A DNA stretch of 64,000 bases. Source: Georgenia sp. TF02-10. Lineage in GTDB: Bacteria > Actinomycetota > Actinomycetes > Actinomycetales > Actinomycetaceae. Location of the stretch: contig NZ_CP094289.1 in NCBI RefSeq assembly GCF_022759505.1, positions 2,356,001 to 2,420,000 of the forward strand, read 5' to 3'. Of the stretch, positions 26,438 through 34,635 are shown piece after piece. The notes beneath the pieces were generated by a model, which saw nothing but the letters and a program-made list of their open reading frames with translations, did not search any database and was not told the origin of the DNA. Numbering within the stretch: the stretch's first letter is position 1; every line of letters starts with the position of its first letter. A program made the position numbers and the translations under genes.

Positions 26438-27025
26438 GTGGCCGAACTGATGATCGACTTCATCACCTCGCTCGACGGGTACGCCGCGGCGGAGGGCTGG
26501 CCGGGCTGGTGGGGCCTGGACGGCCCGGAGTACCTCGCCTGGCTGGAGCAGGACTCCGCCGCGGACCGCACCCTCCTGATGGGCGCGAACACCTACCGGC
26601 TGATGCACGGCTTCGCGTCGGCGGGGGCCGGGGGCGAGGAGCGGGAGGCGACCGACAGCCTCGGCGCCGCCCGCAAGGTGGTCTTCTCCTCCACCCTCCG
26701 CGAGCCGCTGGAGTGGAGCAACACGCGGCTGGTCTCCGGCGACGCGGTGCAGGCGGTGCGCGCGTTGAAGGAGGAGAGCGAGCACCCGCTGTCCACCCTG
26801 GGCAGCCTGTCGCTGTGCCGGTCGCTGCTCGCGGCCGGGGTGGTGGACCGGTTCCGCGTGGTCGTCTTCCCGGTGATCACCGGGAAGACGGGCAGCGAGC
26901 GCATCTACGACGGCTACCCGGACGTCGCCCTCGAGCTCGTCGAGTCCCAGGTCTTCGACGGCCGCACCCAGCTTCTGGACTACGTCCCGCGGCTGCTCGA
27001 CCGCCCCATCGGCACCACCGGCTGA
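26438..27025 (+). CDS. Dihydrofolate reductase family protein (RibD C-terminal type), copy 1
   Basis: 195 residues. The N-terminal strand LMIDFITSLDGYAA, the LLMGANTYRLM helix, SLGAARKVVFSSTL, the nucleotide-binding TLGSLSLCRSLLAAGVVDRFRVVVFPVITG and the C-terminal FDGRTQLLDYVP define the RibD-C/DHFR-like fold, which binds NADPH. The actual reduced substrate is unknown. It starts at GTG 26438 after GAAGGAGAAGG. It is the first of five related genes or remnants in this locus. Confidence 0.88.
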   Translation: MAELMIDFITSLDGYAAAEGWPGWWGLDGPEYLAWLEQDSAADRTLLMGANTYRLMHGFASAGAGGEEREATDSLGAARKVVFSSTLREPLEWSNTRLVSGDAVQAVRALKEESEHPLSTLGSLSLCRSLLAAGVVDRFRVVVFPVITGKTGSERIYDGYPDVALELVESQVFDGRTQLLDYVPRLLDRPIGTTG

Positions 27026-27035
27026 CAGGACCAGC

Positions 27036-27719
27036 ATGAACAAGGTCATCGCCCACCAGAGCATCACCGCCGACGGCCACGCGGCCGGCACCAACCAGAC
27101 CGAGGCCCGCCCGTTCGGAGCCGACGGAGGCGATGGATGGGGCAACAGGCTGCACGCCTGGATGTTCGACGACGCCGACGAGAACCGGGCCGAGATCGAC
27201 CAGATGGCGGGAGCGGCGGCCCACATCATGGGGCGAAACATGTTCGGCCCGGTGCGCGGCGAGTGGGACCGTGGCTGGAACGGCTGGTGGGGCGACGATC
27301 CCCCGTTCCACGGTCCAGTGTTCGTGCTCACCCATCACCCGCGCTCCCCGCAGCCGATGAAGGGCGGCACGACCTTCCATTTCGTCACCGGTGGGATCGG
27401 TTCGGCGCTGACCCGGGCACGCGACGCCGCCGGGGACGGCGACATCTCGGTCCAGGGCGGCGGGAGCACCATCAATCAGTTCCTCGCCGCGGGCCTGGTC
27501 GACGAGCTGCGGCTGCACATCGTGCCCTTCACGCTCGGCGCCGGCGTCCGCCTGTTCGACGACGTCCCTCCGCTGGACCTGGAGCAGGTCTACGCCCGGG
27601 CGTCGAGCTCGGTCGTGCACGTGACCTACCGCGTGCTCCACCGCGAGACGCAGCTCCCGCGAGCGCTGACGCCGTCGACATCGTTCCGGCCGCCCGCAGG
27701 AGTCCGAGGTGCCAAGTGA
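27036..27719 (+). CDS. Dihydrofolate reductase family protein, copy 2
   Basis: 227 residues. KVIAHQSITADGHAAG at the N-terminus, AAHIMGRNMFGPVRGEW, GPVFVLTHHPR and ISVQGGGSTINQFLAAGLVDELRLHIVPFTLGAGVRLFDD match the RibD-C-type DHFR family, a subfamily different from copy 1. About 30 C-terminal residues extend beyond the fold. It starts 10 bp after copy 1, so the two are likely cotranscribed. Substrate unknown. Confidence 0.88.
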   Translation: MNKVIAHQSITADGHAAGTNQTEARPFGADGGDGWGNRLHAWMFDDADENRAEIDQMAGAAAHIMGRNMFGPVRGEWDRGWNGWWGDDPPFHGPVFVLTHHPRSPQPMKGGTTFHFVTGGIGSALTRARDAAGDGDISVQGGGSTINQFLAAGLVDELRLHIVPFTLGAGVRLFDDVPPLDLEQVYARASSSVVHVTYRVLHRETQLPRALTPSTSFRPPAGVRGAK

Positions 27720-27899
27720 CAGTCCCCGTCTCGCGCCGTTCCCCCGGCTGCCGGGCCGCCGGCCAAGCGATCGGGGCGTCGAGGACGGCCAGCAGCGTCC
27801 ATATTCCCTGCTCCACCGTCGTCCACCAATATCGCTTGACCGCCGAAATCCTGGGGCGCTTCGGTTGATGACGTCATCGCTCGACCGTGAAGGACCAAG

Positions 27900-28732
27900 A
27901 TGAGCACACCACCCACTCTCGACAACGGCAGCCTCCCGGAGAACGGATTCCGGACGTTCCTGCAGGTGCTCGGCAACACCCTGGTCGCGAACGTCACCAC
28001 CAGCTTCCTGTGGTTCGCCCTGATCTTCTGGATCTACGCCGAGACGCGCAACGTCATCGCGACGGGTGTGGTCGGCGCCTCCTACATGCTGTTCATCTCG
28101 CTGTTCAGCATGTTCTTCGGAACGGTCGTCGACCGCTTCCGGAAGAAGGCGGTCATGGTCCGGGCGACCCTCGCCGCCCTGGCTGTCTTCGTGCTGGACG
28201 CCGCCTTCTTCTTCATCGTCGGCGAGGATCAGATCGTGAACCTGGGCGGCCCGTGGTTCTGGATCTTCGCGGTCGTGCTGCTGGCCGGCGCCGTCGTGGA
28301 GCAGCTGCGCTCCATCGCGCTCTCGACGACCGTGACCCTGCTCGTGCCCGACGAGCGGCACGCGAACGCGAACGGCCTCGTCGGCACGGTGCAAGGGGTC
28401 GGGATACTCGTCACGAGCGTGTTCAGCGGCCTGTCGGTAGGGCTTCTCGGCATGGGCTGGACCCTGCTCATCGGCATCACCGCGCTCACGCTCACCCTGG
28501 TCCACCTGGCCGCCCTCGACATTCCCGAGCGGGAGATCGTCCGCACCGACCAGCAGGTGCGGTGGGTCGACATCCGCGGCGGCTGGCTGGCCGTGCTGGC
28601 AGCGCCCGGCCTGCTCGCGCTGGTGCTGTTCACCACGCTCAACAACCTGTTTAGCGGCGTCGCCATGACGCTCATGGACCCCTACGGCATCGACCTGTTT
28701 GGCGTGCAGGCCTGGGGCATATGGTTCGCCGT
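27900..28732 (+). pseudogene. MFS transporter, 5' part, interrupted by the integrated element
   Basis: The first ~277 codons of an MFS transporter, starting ATG 27900 with AAGGA seven bases upstream. Transmembrane segments and the loop FGTVVDRFRKKAVMVRATLAAL are clear. The frame runs through GIWFAV and then enters element DNA, stopping at 28745. Joined at TTCGCCGT to 40688-41264 it gives one 469-residue MFS protein without frameshift, so the interruption is the integration event itself and not decay. Confidence 0.93.
28725..28732 (+). other. attL core TTCGCCGT
   Basis: An 8-bp direct repeat identical to 40680-40687. The left flank (ATATGG) is MFS sequence; the right side is element DNA. Confidence 0.8.
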
Positions 28733-28745
28733 TCTACCTCGCTAG

Positions 28746-28792
28746 GCGCTGTGCAGATCGGCGTTCCCCCAGGTGGCCATACGAGCGCTGTG
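28746..28792. other. Two GCGCTGTG motifs near attL (possible integrase arm sites)
   Basis: GCGCTGTG occurs at 28746-28753 and 28785-28792, and once near the right end at 40583-40590. Their position close to both ends suggests integrase arm sites, but this is inference. Confidence 0.35.
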
Positions 28793-28822
28793 GTGCGAAA
28801 TATCCTTCACTAGGAGCGCACC

Positions 28823-29068
28823 ATGCACCGCCTCACCGAACGCCACCAGCCCGCCCTCTTCGGCGGCGAGGTCGTCACCGGCCTCGTCCGCCAGCCCGGC
28901 CCCGCCGACGTCGCCATGACCATGGCCGTGGTGGAGGTCGGCTCGGAAGCCGAGTACCTCACCGCCGACCAGGTGCGCCGCCTCGGCAGGCACCTCCTCT
29001 ACCTGGCCGACATGCTGGACGGGGAGGGGCCGACCATGTACGAGCGTTGGTTGGGGCCTCGCCCATAG
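28823..29068 (+). CDS. Small protein of unknown function at the element's left end
   Basis: 81 residues from ATG 28823, with AGGAG six bases upstream. The sequence MHRLTERHQPALFGGE, then AVVEVGSEAEYLTADQVRRLGRHLLYLADML, contains an amphipathic C-terminal helix and no recognised motif. It is the only element gene on the plus strand. Its end-proximal position would suit an excision factor, but it does not look like a winged-helix excisionase. Confidence 0.6.
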   Translation: MHRLTERHQPALFGGEVVTGLVRQPGPADVAMTMAVVEVGSEAEYLTADQVRRLGRHLLYLADMLDGEGPTMYERWLGPRP

Positions 29069-29981
29069 GTTCAGCGCGGCCGTCGCCGGTCGTCACCGCG
29101 GCGGGCCACCACGGGGTCGTCGTCGCCTCGCCCGGCCTCACAGGCAGCGTGGCCATGGTCGCCGCTGTGGCCGGCGGGTAGTGCGCCCGCCCGGCCGCGC
29201 GGCTCGGGTCCAGCGGTCGCCATCATGGCCTCGGGTCCGGTCGTCGCAGTGGCGGGCCACCACGGGCATCGTCGCCTCACCGGCAGTATGGCTCCCCGTC
29301 GCCGTCCCGGGTCCAGCGGTCGCCGTCGTGGCCGGCGGGCAGTGCGGCCCCTGGCCGTCCTCGGGACCAGCGTGGCCACCGCGGGCGTCGTCGTCCCACC
29401 GGTATAGCGCGGCCCTCGTCGTCGCCGGCAATGGCCGGTCACAGCGCGGGGCATCGTCGCCTCGCCCACCGGCAACGTGGCCGGCAGCGTGGCCGGGCCA
29501 CAGCGCGGTCACCTCGTGGTCATCGGGCCAGTGTGCCGGCCGGTTGGCACGCCGGCTCCTAGGTCATCCTGGCGCCCGCGCCTAGCATCGGAGGTAGGTC
29601 CCGGCCGGGACGTGAGACCAGCCACCGTCCCGGTCGGGGCTCATGCTTTGCGGTCAGTGTGGCCGGTGCCACCCTCGCCCCGGCCGGGACCTCGCCGCTC
29701 CTCGCCGGATCACCGCCACCGTGTGGCCGACCGGCAGCGTTGCCTCTTGGAGATCGCGGGCACGCCCGGGGAGGATGGGGCACGACAGCGGCCCGCTCTC
29801 CACTGTCGCACGCGATGCCCGAACCGCGGCGTCGTAGCCCTGGCCAGGGCTAACCCACCAGTCATCCTTGGCCAGGGCTCTTCCCTTGCTACCCGTGGCC
29901 ACCCACTGTGGTGGGCCACCATGCCCAGCCCCTGCTGTCCTGGCCCAGCCCTGCCCTACCTGGCCAGCCTCTGCTGGTCCC

Positions 29982-30057
29982 GCTGTCCTGGCCCCGCCCT
30001 GCTGTCCTGGCCCCGCCCTGCTGTCCTGGCCCCGCCCTGCTGTCCTGGCCTGGCCCT
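29982..30057. repeat. 19-bp tandem repeat, four copies
   Basis: GCTGTCCTGGCCCCGCCCT repeats at 29982, 30001, 30020 and 30039 with almost no change, next to the iteron array. Confidence 0.85.
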
Positions 30058-30089
30058 GCTCCACTGCTGGTCCTGCTCCACCTGCTCAG

Positions 30090-30236
30090 TCATCGAGCGC
30101 GGGCTCGGGTCATCGAGGTTGGCTCAGTCATCGAGGTTGGGCTCAGTCATCGAGCCATGCATGTTGGTCATCGAGCCGCGGCCCATTGGTCATCGAGGGC
30201 ATCGAGGGCATCGAGGAGGCATCGAGGGGCACCGAG
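30090..30236. repeat. TCATCGAG iteron array, about ten units
   Basis: TCATCGAG starts at 30090, 30110, 30128, 30147, 30168 and 30190 (spacing 18-22 bp, about two helical turns). Then come CATCGAG at 30200, 30209 and 30220 and CACCGAG at 30230 (about one turn). Phased repeats like this are typical of initiator or partition protein binding sites. Confidence 0.8.
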
Positions 30237-30299
30237 CCGCCCTCGGTCAGCGACGGCGAGGCGCACCCAGCCGGCAGGGACAGCGGGGCAAGCAATGGT

Positions 30300-30327
30300 C
30301 AAGGTAAGGCAGCCTCGCTTTACCTTG
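30300..30327. promoter_or_regulatory. Dyad CAAGGTAA-N12-TTACCTTG
   Basis: Perfect 8-bp arms at 30300-30307 and 30320-30327. The inner AAGGTAAGGCAGCCT resembles an IdeR/DtxR iron box with one base missing. CGCTTTACCTTGT of the right arm recurs exactly at 38108-38120. Confidence 0.45.
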
Positions 30328-30677
30328 TGCGCATGGTTATACGGTCCAGCGGATAGGCGAGCATCGCCTCGCCGTCCTCGCGGCCCACCACTACCCCTGG
30401 GGGTAGACCCCCTCGCCTGCCGTTCGCCCCCGTACCGTAACGCTATGCATGGCCGAGCGGGAGCGATCTCAAAGGCTCCTAGGATTCGGGCCGATCTGAC
30501 GGGAGGACGCCCATCCGTCAGCATCCCAGGCGCCTCACAGTGCATGGTCGTGCATTACTCACGCTTGACCTTGCGCCTCATCGACGCCGCGACGGCGGGG
30601 CCACCTCGGCACCGGGCTCCACCTCGACACCCATGGCGCCGGGGCTCCACCTCGCCAACCGCGCCTCACGGACAGAC

Positions 30678-31757
30678 TCAGCCCGCAGCCCGGCGGCGAG
30701 CCGTGAGCCTGGCGAACAGCTCCTCGGCGGACGGGCCGTCAGGGTCACCGGCAGCGATCCGCTCGGCGGACTCGCGCAGCATCTCCTCGACCGTGGGCAC
30801 TTCGACGGGCTCGGTCACCGGCACGACGACAGGCTCGGCGGCGATCTCCTCAGCGGTGCGACGGATACCGTGGCGGGCCTCAGCGGCGGCGACGATCTCA
30901 GCCACGGTGGCCCGCGCCCGGGCCTTGATCTCCTCGTCACTCACGCGCGGGGGTACCACGACGGCAGCGGCCAGACGATCGTGGTAGGCCGCCTCGCGGG
31001 CCGCTCGCCGCTCCTCCCGCTCCGCCTCGCGCTTCTCCCGCTGCCGGTCCAGCGTCGGGCGCACCCGGGCGATCCCATCAGCCATCGCGGCGGACCACTC
31101 GGGGTCCCGGCCGGCGAGGCGGTCCTCGCGGACACGGCGGCGACGCTCGGCGTCACGCTCCGCAGCACGGGCACGGTCGCGGGCGCCCTGCTGGCGCTGC
31201 CGAGCCTGCTCACGGCGCTTCCGCTCGGCGTCGTTGCGCTGCTGCCGGCGTCGCACCTGCTGCTCCTTCTTCCGGCGCTCCTCGCGCTGCTCGCGTGCCC
31301 GGTCAGCCGTAGCGGCCTTGCTCACCTTCTCCTCGACCACCGGGCCGATCATCCGCGGCTCGACTATGAGCTCTTGATCTCCGATCATGCCCAGGATCGC
31401 GGCGGGCTCTATCTCGGCGCGGTAGAGCCGCGTATCTCCCCGCCCGAACGCAGCGGCCGTGGCTCGGTTCGGGCTCCAGCTCATGCCGCGCTCACCACCT
31501 GGCCCCGCCGCCCGCCATGCCGTCACCGGCTCCCGTGGCGTATCGAGCGGGCGTCCGCACCACTGCCAGAGCCGGACCCAATCTTCCTCGGGCAGTACGC
31601 CCGCTGGCGCGCCGACGTTCACCCATACCGCCGGCACGTGCTCGCGCGCCGATTCACGCGACAACTGGCCGGCCTTGCGTAGGTCGCGCAACAGGTGCGC
31701 CTGCTCGCGGGCGGAAAGTCCTTCGAGCGCCTCGGTAACTTCCTGGGGGTCCTTCAC
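30678..31757 (-). CDS. ART-like domain and charged coiled-coil protein
   Basis: 359 residues from GTG 31757, overlapping the stop of the preceding 50-codon gene (GTGA). The N-terminal ~135 residues contain TAWRAAG, GMSWSPNRATAAAFGRGD, LYRAEIEPAAILGMI and DQELIVEPRMI. This resembles the R...S-x-S...(x)E order of ADP-ribosyltransferase-type folds seen in phage-encoded proteins. Residues about 140-300 are an extreme Arg/Glu/Ala coiled coil (EQREERRKKEQQVRRRQQRN). It is the last gene of the element's left operon. The function is unproven; a host- or helper-modifying role is speculation. Confidence 0.7.
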   Translation of the reverse strand: MKDPQEVTEALEGLSAREQAHLLRDLRKAGQLSRESAREHVPAVWVNVGAPAGVLPEEDWVRLWQWCGRPLDTPREPVTAWRAAGPGGERGMSWSPNRATAAAFGRGDTRLYRAEIEPAAILGMIGDQELIVEPRMIGPVVEEKVSKAATADRAREQREERRKKEQQVRRRQQRNDAERKRREQARQRQQGARDRARAAERDAERRRRVREDRLAGRDPEWSAAMADGIARVRPTLDRQREKREAEREERRAAREAAYHDRLAAAVVVPPRVSDEEIKARARATVAEIVAAAEARHGIRRTAEEIAAEPVVVPVTEPVEVPTVEEMLRESAERIAAGDPDGPSAEELFARLTARRRAAG

Positions 31758-31906
31758 CTGCCTTCTCCCTTTCGTTGACCAGTCTCACTCACAGCGGGGT
31801 CGGTAAGGCAGCCGGGCCGCAAGGCCGCGCACGGAACGCCGCGGAAGCCCGCGACGTGCGGGCGTCCTCGATAGCGGCGAGGTTCCGGACCTCCCTCGTC
31901 GGTCAC
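31754..31906 (-). CDS. Tiny 50-codon gene coupled by overlaps on both sides
   Basis: GTG 31906 overlaps the upstream gene's stop (GTGA), and its own TGA overlaps the GTG of the next gene (GTGA). The product is VTDEGGPEPRRYRGRPHVAG, then RGVPCAALRPGCLTDP, with two Cys and many Arg/Pro. No homologue is recognised. The double overlap is the main support that it is translated; it may serve only to carry ribosomes through. Confidence 0.5.
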   Translation of the reverse strand: MTDEGGPEPRRYRGRPHVAGFRGVPCAALRPGCLTDPAVSETGQRKGEGR

Positions 31907-32142
31907 CACGTGTGGCCCTCCAAGGTCATGAGGTTCTCGGCGGTCGCCAGAGCGCCGCTGGCGTCGTCCAGGCCGGCTTCGACCTCGGCAACGGCGACAT
32001 GGGCCGCGATCTCCGGTGGCGAGCCGGGCTCGTGGTCCTCCACCCACTGCCAGAGCACGTCCAGCCGCTCCACCTCATCGAGACCGGCGAGATCCGGGAA
32101 CGGCAACAGGGAAGCCTGCTGGGCAGGACGTCGCCGCCGCAC
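31903..32142 (-). CDS. Small acidic protein of unknown function (79 residues)
   Basis: GTG 32142 directly follows the stop of the terminase-small-subunit-like gene. The product has a basic start (VRRRRPAQQASLLPFPDL) and then an acidic helical body (EVERLDVLWQWVEDHEPGSPPEIAAHVAVAEVEAGL). No family recognised. Its position between terS and the ART-like gene places it in the same transcript. Confidence 0.65.
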   Translation of the reverse strand: MRRRRPAQQASLLPFPDLAGLDEVERLDVLWQWVEDHEPGSPPEIAAHVAVAEVEAGLDDASGALATAENLMTLEGHTW

Positions 32143-32520
32143 CTAGACCACCGCAGACAGGCCGCGCGGCTGGTAGGCGCCTCTTGGGGCGCCACGACGT
32201 TGCGGGCGGTGCTCGCCAGCGTCGTCGTCAGGCAGCCGCAGCGCAGCGAGCAACCGGGCCAGCACGATCTGCTGCTGCCTGGCCTCGACCAGGTACGGCG
32301 AGGCGACGACGTCGCCCCTGGCGTTGGTCGTCGTGAGCGCCGCGCCGGCCTGGGCCTCTGCCAGCGCATCGAGCCGGTCGGCCACCCGGCACGCCTCGAT
32401 CAGCACCAGGAGCTCGTGCTGCTGCAACTCCCATTCATCAGCCACCGAACGAAACAACTTCCGACCCGCCGGTCCTAGTCCCTTCGGCGTGCGAACCTTC
32501 TTCTCGTCATTCGTGCTCAT
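32143..32520 (-). CDS. Phage terminase small subunit-like protein
   Basis: 125 residues from ATG 32520, with GAGGAGG seven bases upstream. The body GLGPAGRKLFRSVADEWELQ, EACRVADRLDALAEAQAGA, SPYLVEARQQQIVLARLLAALRLPDD follows the pattern of actinophage small terminase subunits: an N-terminal DNA-binding helix region, then VEARxQ...LARLL and a basic Arg-rich tail. TerS recognises the packaging site and loads the large subunit. No large subunit is present, so this protein would have to work with a helper phage enzyme, as in terS-carrying satellites. Confidence 0.75.
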   Translation of the reverse strand: MSTNDEKKVRTPKGLGPAGRKLFRSVADEWELQQHELLVLIEACRVADRLDALAEAQAGAALTTTNARGDVVASPYLVEARQQQIVLARLLAALRLPDDDAGEHRPQRRGAPRGAYQPRGLSAVV

Positions 32521-32582
32521 GGTGGGCCTCCTCGAATCAGGGCGGGGTGGGCGACGGCGGATACCGCCGCCCACCTCGCGGA

Positions 32583-33476
32583 TCAGAAGTAGCGGGCAGC
32601 CGCCTTGATCTCGGCGGATTCCACGCTCTCCTTCACGGTGCGCTGCTCCTCGCTAGTCTCAGCGGCGCCGTAGGCCAGGCCGGACGGCCCCACCTCGGAG
32701 ATATGGCGGTACCCGCGGGTGAACGCGGTGCGGGTGAAGTCCTCGGCTCGTTCGATCCGGTTGAGCTCTTCGAGATACTTCGGGTTCCCGGCCATCAGCT
32801 TTCGGGTCCGGTAGTCGGGGTCCATGGCGCCCTTGATCACCGGGTCGATGAACTGCTCCTCGCGGTCGGCCAACCACTTGTCGGCGGCATCGAGATGACC
32901 CATGCCGTCCACCGCGGAGCCGGGCATCGGGCGAGAATGCGTGTACGGGTCAGCCGCGGTCAGGCGCTCGACAGCGACCTCGTGCGCAGTGGTCAGCCGG
33001 GACAGCGCCGACCGCGCCGCCGCGATGGCGTCCACCGCAGCGGTGTAGAGCTCGGGAAGCTGGGCAGCGTCCCGCTCACCCGCAGCGCCGACGTCCGCAG
33101 CCACCTGGGCGTCCAGGCGGCGCCGGGCGTCCTGGGCCTGGCCGAGAAGAACCTCGGAGCGGATACGCGCCGCCTTTCTCAAGCCGTCCCAGTCCTGGCC
33201 CTTCACCGGCTTGGGCTCGCGACCCTCGGCGGCGGCCGCCTCGGCTTCCTGGCGCACCTTGGCGTTGTGGCTGGCCTCGGCGTCGTCAATGGCTCGGAGG
33301 TCTTCGACCGCGGCGACGTACTGGCCCGCGGCCTCCTCGACCGCGGCGATCTCGGCGGCGACCGCCTCCGTTTCCGGCAGCTCACCGGCGAATCGGAGAA
33401 GTCGCTGGGCCGGCGTTGCCAACGGGTCGTTGAGCCAGTCCGAGGGAACGCGGGTCAGCTTCGGGTTGGTAAACAT
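32583..33476 (-). CDS. Unknown alpha-helical protein of the element (297 residues)
   Basis: Starts MFTNPKLTRVPSDWLNDPLA, with AGGAG seven bases before ATG 33476. Residues about 30-160 are strongly helical and Ala/Glu-rich (VAAEIAAVEEAAGQYVAAVEDL), compatible with a coiled coil. The C-terminal third is more globular (DAADKWLADREEQFIDPVIK, YRTRKLMAGNPKYLEELNRI). It has no motif I can name. Its place before terS and its helical composition would suit a virion-assembly or scaffold-like factor, but this is a guess. Confidence 0.75.
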   Translation of the reverse strand: MFTNPKLTRVPSDWLNDPLATPAQRLLRFAGELPETEAVAAEIAAVEEAAGQYVAAVEDLRAIDDAEASHNAKVRQEAEAAAAEGREPKPVKGQDWDGLRKAARIRSEVLLGQAQDARRRLDAQVAADVGAAGERDAAQLPELYTAAVDAIAAARSALSRLTTAHEVAVERLTAADPYTHSRPMPGSAVDGMGHLDAADKWLADREEQFIDPVIKGAMDPDYRTRKLMAGNPKYLEELNRIERAEDFTRTAFTRGYRHISEVGPSGLAYGAAETSEEQRTVKESVESAEIKAAARYF

Positions 33477-33493
33477 TTCGTGCTCCTATCTGG

Positions 33494-34138
33494 TCAGCCC
33501 CGCGCGGGCGCGCTGGGCAGCTTCGGTGTGGACCCGTCAACCACGATCGTGGCTCGGTCCCACGGGTAGTCCAAAAGCGCGGGAAGGTTTCCCAAGCCGC
33601 CTGGGATTCTCTTGTAATGCACAGTCCCGCGCGACCCATGGCGCTTGCATGGCACCCCGATCAGGACAGCCCGGGGGTAGCTGGGCGACGGGTCCCGCGC
33701 GATCCACGCGGCCCGCACCAGCGGCGGGACCTCCACCGACGACGACGGCGCCGCGGAGACCTCCCCGCCCGTCGTGTACGCCCCGGGAACCTCGACCGAC
33801 GACGCCACAGGCTCGACCGCCGGCTCAACCGGACCCGCAGGCGCCACGCTCGCGACCTGGGAAGCCGCCGGGCGTGCCGGGCTACCCTCGACCGCCGAAC
33901 GGCCGGGAGCGGAGGAGCGGGACCCCTTCCCGGTGGCCGTCTCGGGCGGGGACAGCGCCGCTCGTGCCTTGGCCCACCAGGCCGGCTCGGTCGCGGAGTA
34001 CTTCTCCATGACGTCCAGGCGGACCCGCAGCGGCACCGCGTCCAGCGCCCGCCACAGCTCCTCGTACGACCGGGGCGCGGGGGAGAGCTGGAGCGTCTCC
34101 GCGAACAGGGCGAGGTAGAGCTCGTCGGTCTCGGTCAC
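33494..34138 (-). CDS. Unknown protein of the element (214 residues)
   Basis: GTG 34138 overlaps the stop of the upstream gene (GTGA). The N-terminus TETDELYLALFAETLQLSPA, then YEELWRALDAVPLRVRLDVMEKY, is helical. A low-complexity Pro/Val/Ser/Ala linker (about 65-140) leads to a C-terminal domain ending VLIGVPCKRHGSRGTVHYKRIPG, LLDYPWDRATIVVDG. Not recognised. Confidence 0.7.
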   Translation of the reverse strand: MTETDELYLALFAETLQLSPAPRSYEELWRALDAVPLRVRLDVMEKYSATEPAWWAKARAALSPPETATGKGSRSSAPGRSAVEGSPARPAASQVASVAPAGPVEPAVEPVASSVEVPGAYTTGGEVSAAPSSSVEVPPLVRAAWIARDPSPSYPRAVLIGVPCKRHGSRGTVHYKRIPGGLGNLPALLDYPWDRATIVVDGSTPKLPSAPARG

Positions 34139-34623
34139 CGGGTCACCTCCGAATCTTCCGCGCCCATATGGTGGCACCGGGGCACGCTGGCGTCGGGCAC
34201 GTCGGTCCAGACGACGTCGCCGGCCGGCGGCTTGGGCAGCAGACGGGCGATGATGCCGTCGACCTCGGTTCCCGCCACCGTGATGATGACCAGGGCCGAG
34301 CGGATCTTCGACGGCGCGACGTAGACGTTCAGCCGGGCGACGGCGGCGAACCCCCGGACGTACTCCTGGGCGTTCTCGCGGACCCAGGACAGCGACTCGT
34401 ACACGTCCGCCATGAGCCACTTGCTGCCCAGCACGCTGTAGACGCGGGCGTGGTCGCGGACGTCGCGGAAGTTCCCGCAGTAGGGGTCGTAGTCGCCGGT
34501 GCGGTGCGGGCCGACCAGCGGGTGCGCACACGTCCCGCTGACCTTGCGCGACACCTTCACCAGCTGTGCGATCTCCGCAGCGGCCCGGGGGTCCGCCGGG
34601 GCCATGTCGGTCTTGCTTGCCAT
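34135..34623 (-). CDS. Unknown protein of the element (162 residues)
   Basis: ATG 34623 has GGAGAG about seven bases upstream. The sequence has a helical start (ADPRAAAEIAQLVKVSRKVSG), a Cys/His-containing middle (GTCAHPLVGPHRTGDYDPYC), YSVLGSKWLMADVYESLSWVRENAQEYVRGFAAVARLNVYV and a C-terminal CHHM. The Cys/His pairs could bind a metal. No family identified. Confidence 0.7.
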   Translation of the reverse strand: MASKTDMAPADPRAAAEIAQLVKVSRKVSGTCAHPLVGPHRTGDYDPYCGNFRDVRDHARVYSVLGSKWLMADVYESLSWVRENAQEYVRGFAAVARLNVYVAPSKIRSALVIITVAGTEVDGIIARLLPKPPAGDVVWTDVPDASVPRCHHMGAEDSEVTR

Positions 34624-34635
34624 GATCGTCTCTCC

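Larger units (their letters stand above)
29069..30677. other. 1.6-kb gene-free repeat-rich region of the element
   Basis: No reading frame here has a convincing ribosome site or protein-like composition. From left to right it holds degenerate repeats of about 140 bp (29099-29480, sharing GGCCACCACGGG and GGGTCCAGCGGTCGCC), a 19-bp minisatellite, a TCATCGAG iteron array, a dyad at 30300-30327 and a hairpin CTACCCC-TG-GGGGTAG (30391-30406). It may hold a replication origin, partition site or packaging site. Confidence 0.7.

Noticed and set aside
28823-29068. Excisionase identity for the small left-end gene
   Set aside because: No winged-helix or MerR-like helix-turn-helix pattern is visible; only the position would fit.
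29982-30236. CRISPR array
   Set aside because: Repeat units are 8-19 bp with no unique spacers of constant length, and there are no cas genes.
29477-30307. Open frame in the gene-free part of the satellite-like element
   Set aside because: The translation is dominated by tandem repeats (PGPALLSWPRPA and SVIE-type) and there is no ribosome site; the DNA is better read as repeats and iterons.
30301-30319. IdeR/DtxR iron box
   Set aside because: AAGGTAAGGCAGCCT is close to the consensus, but one central base is missing and no iron-related gene follows; kept only as a dyad.
30168-30545. Minus-strand 125-codon frame over the iteron array
   Set aside because: No ribosome site, no motif, and it ends inside repeat DNA.
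31754-32047. Longer version of the 50-codon gene starting near 32047
   Set aside because: It would overlap the 79-residue gene extensively; the GTGA start at 31906 explains the context better.
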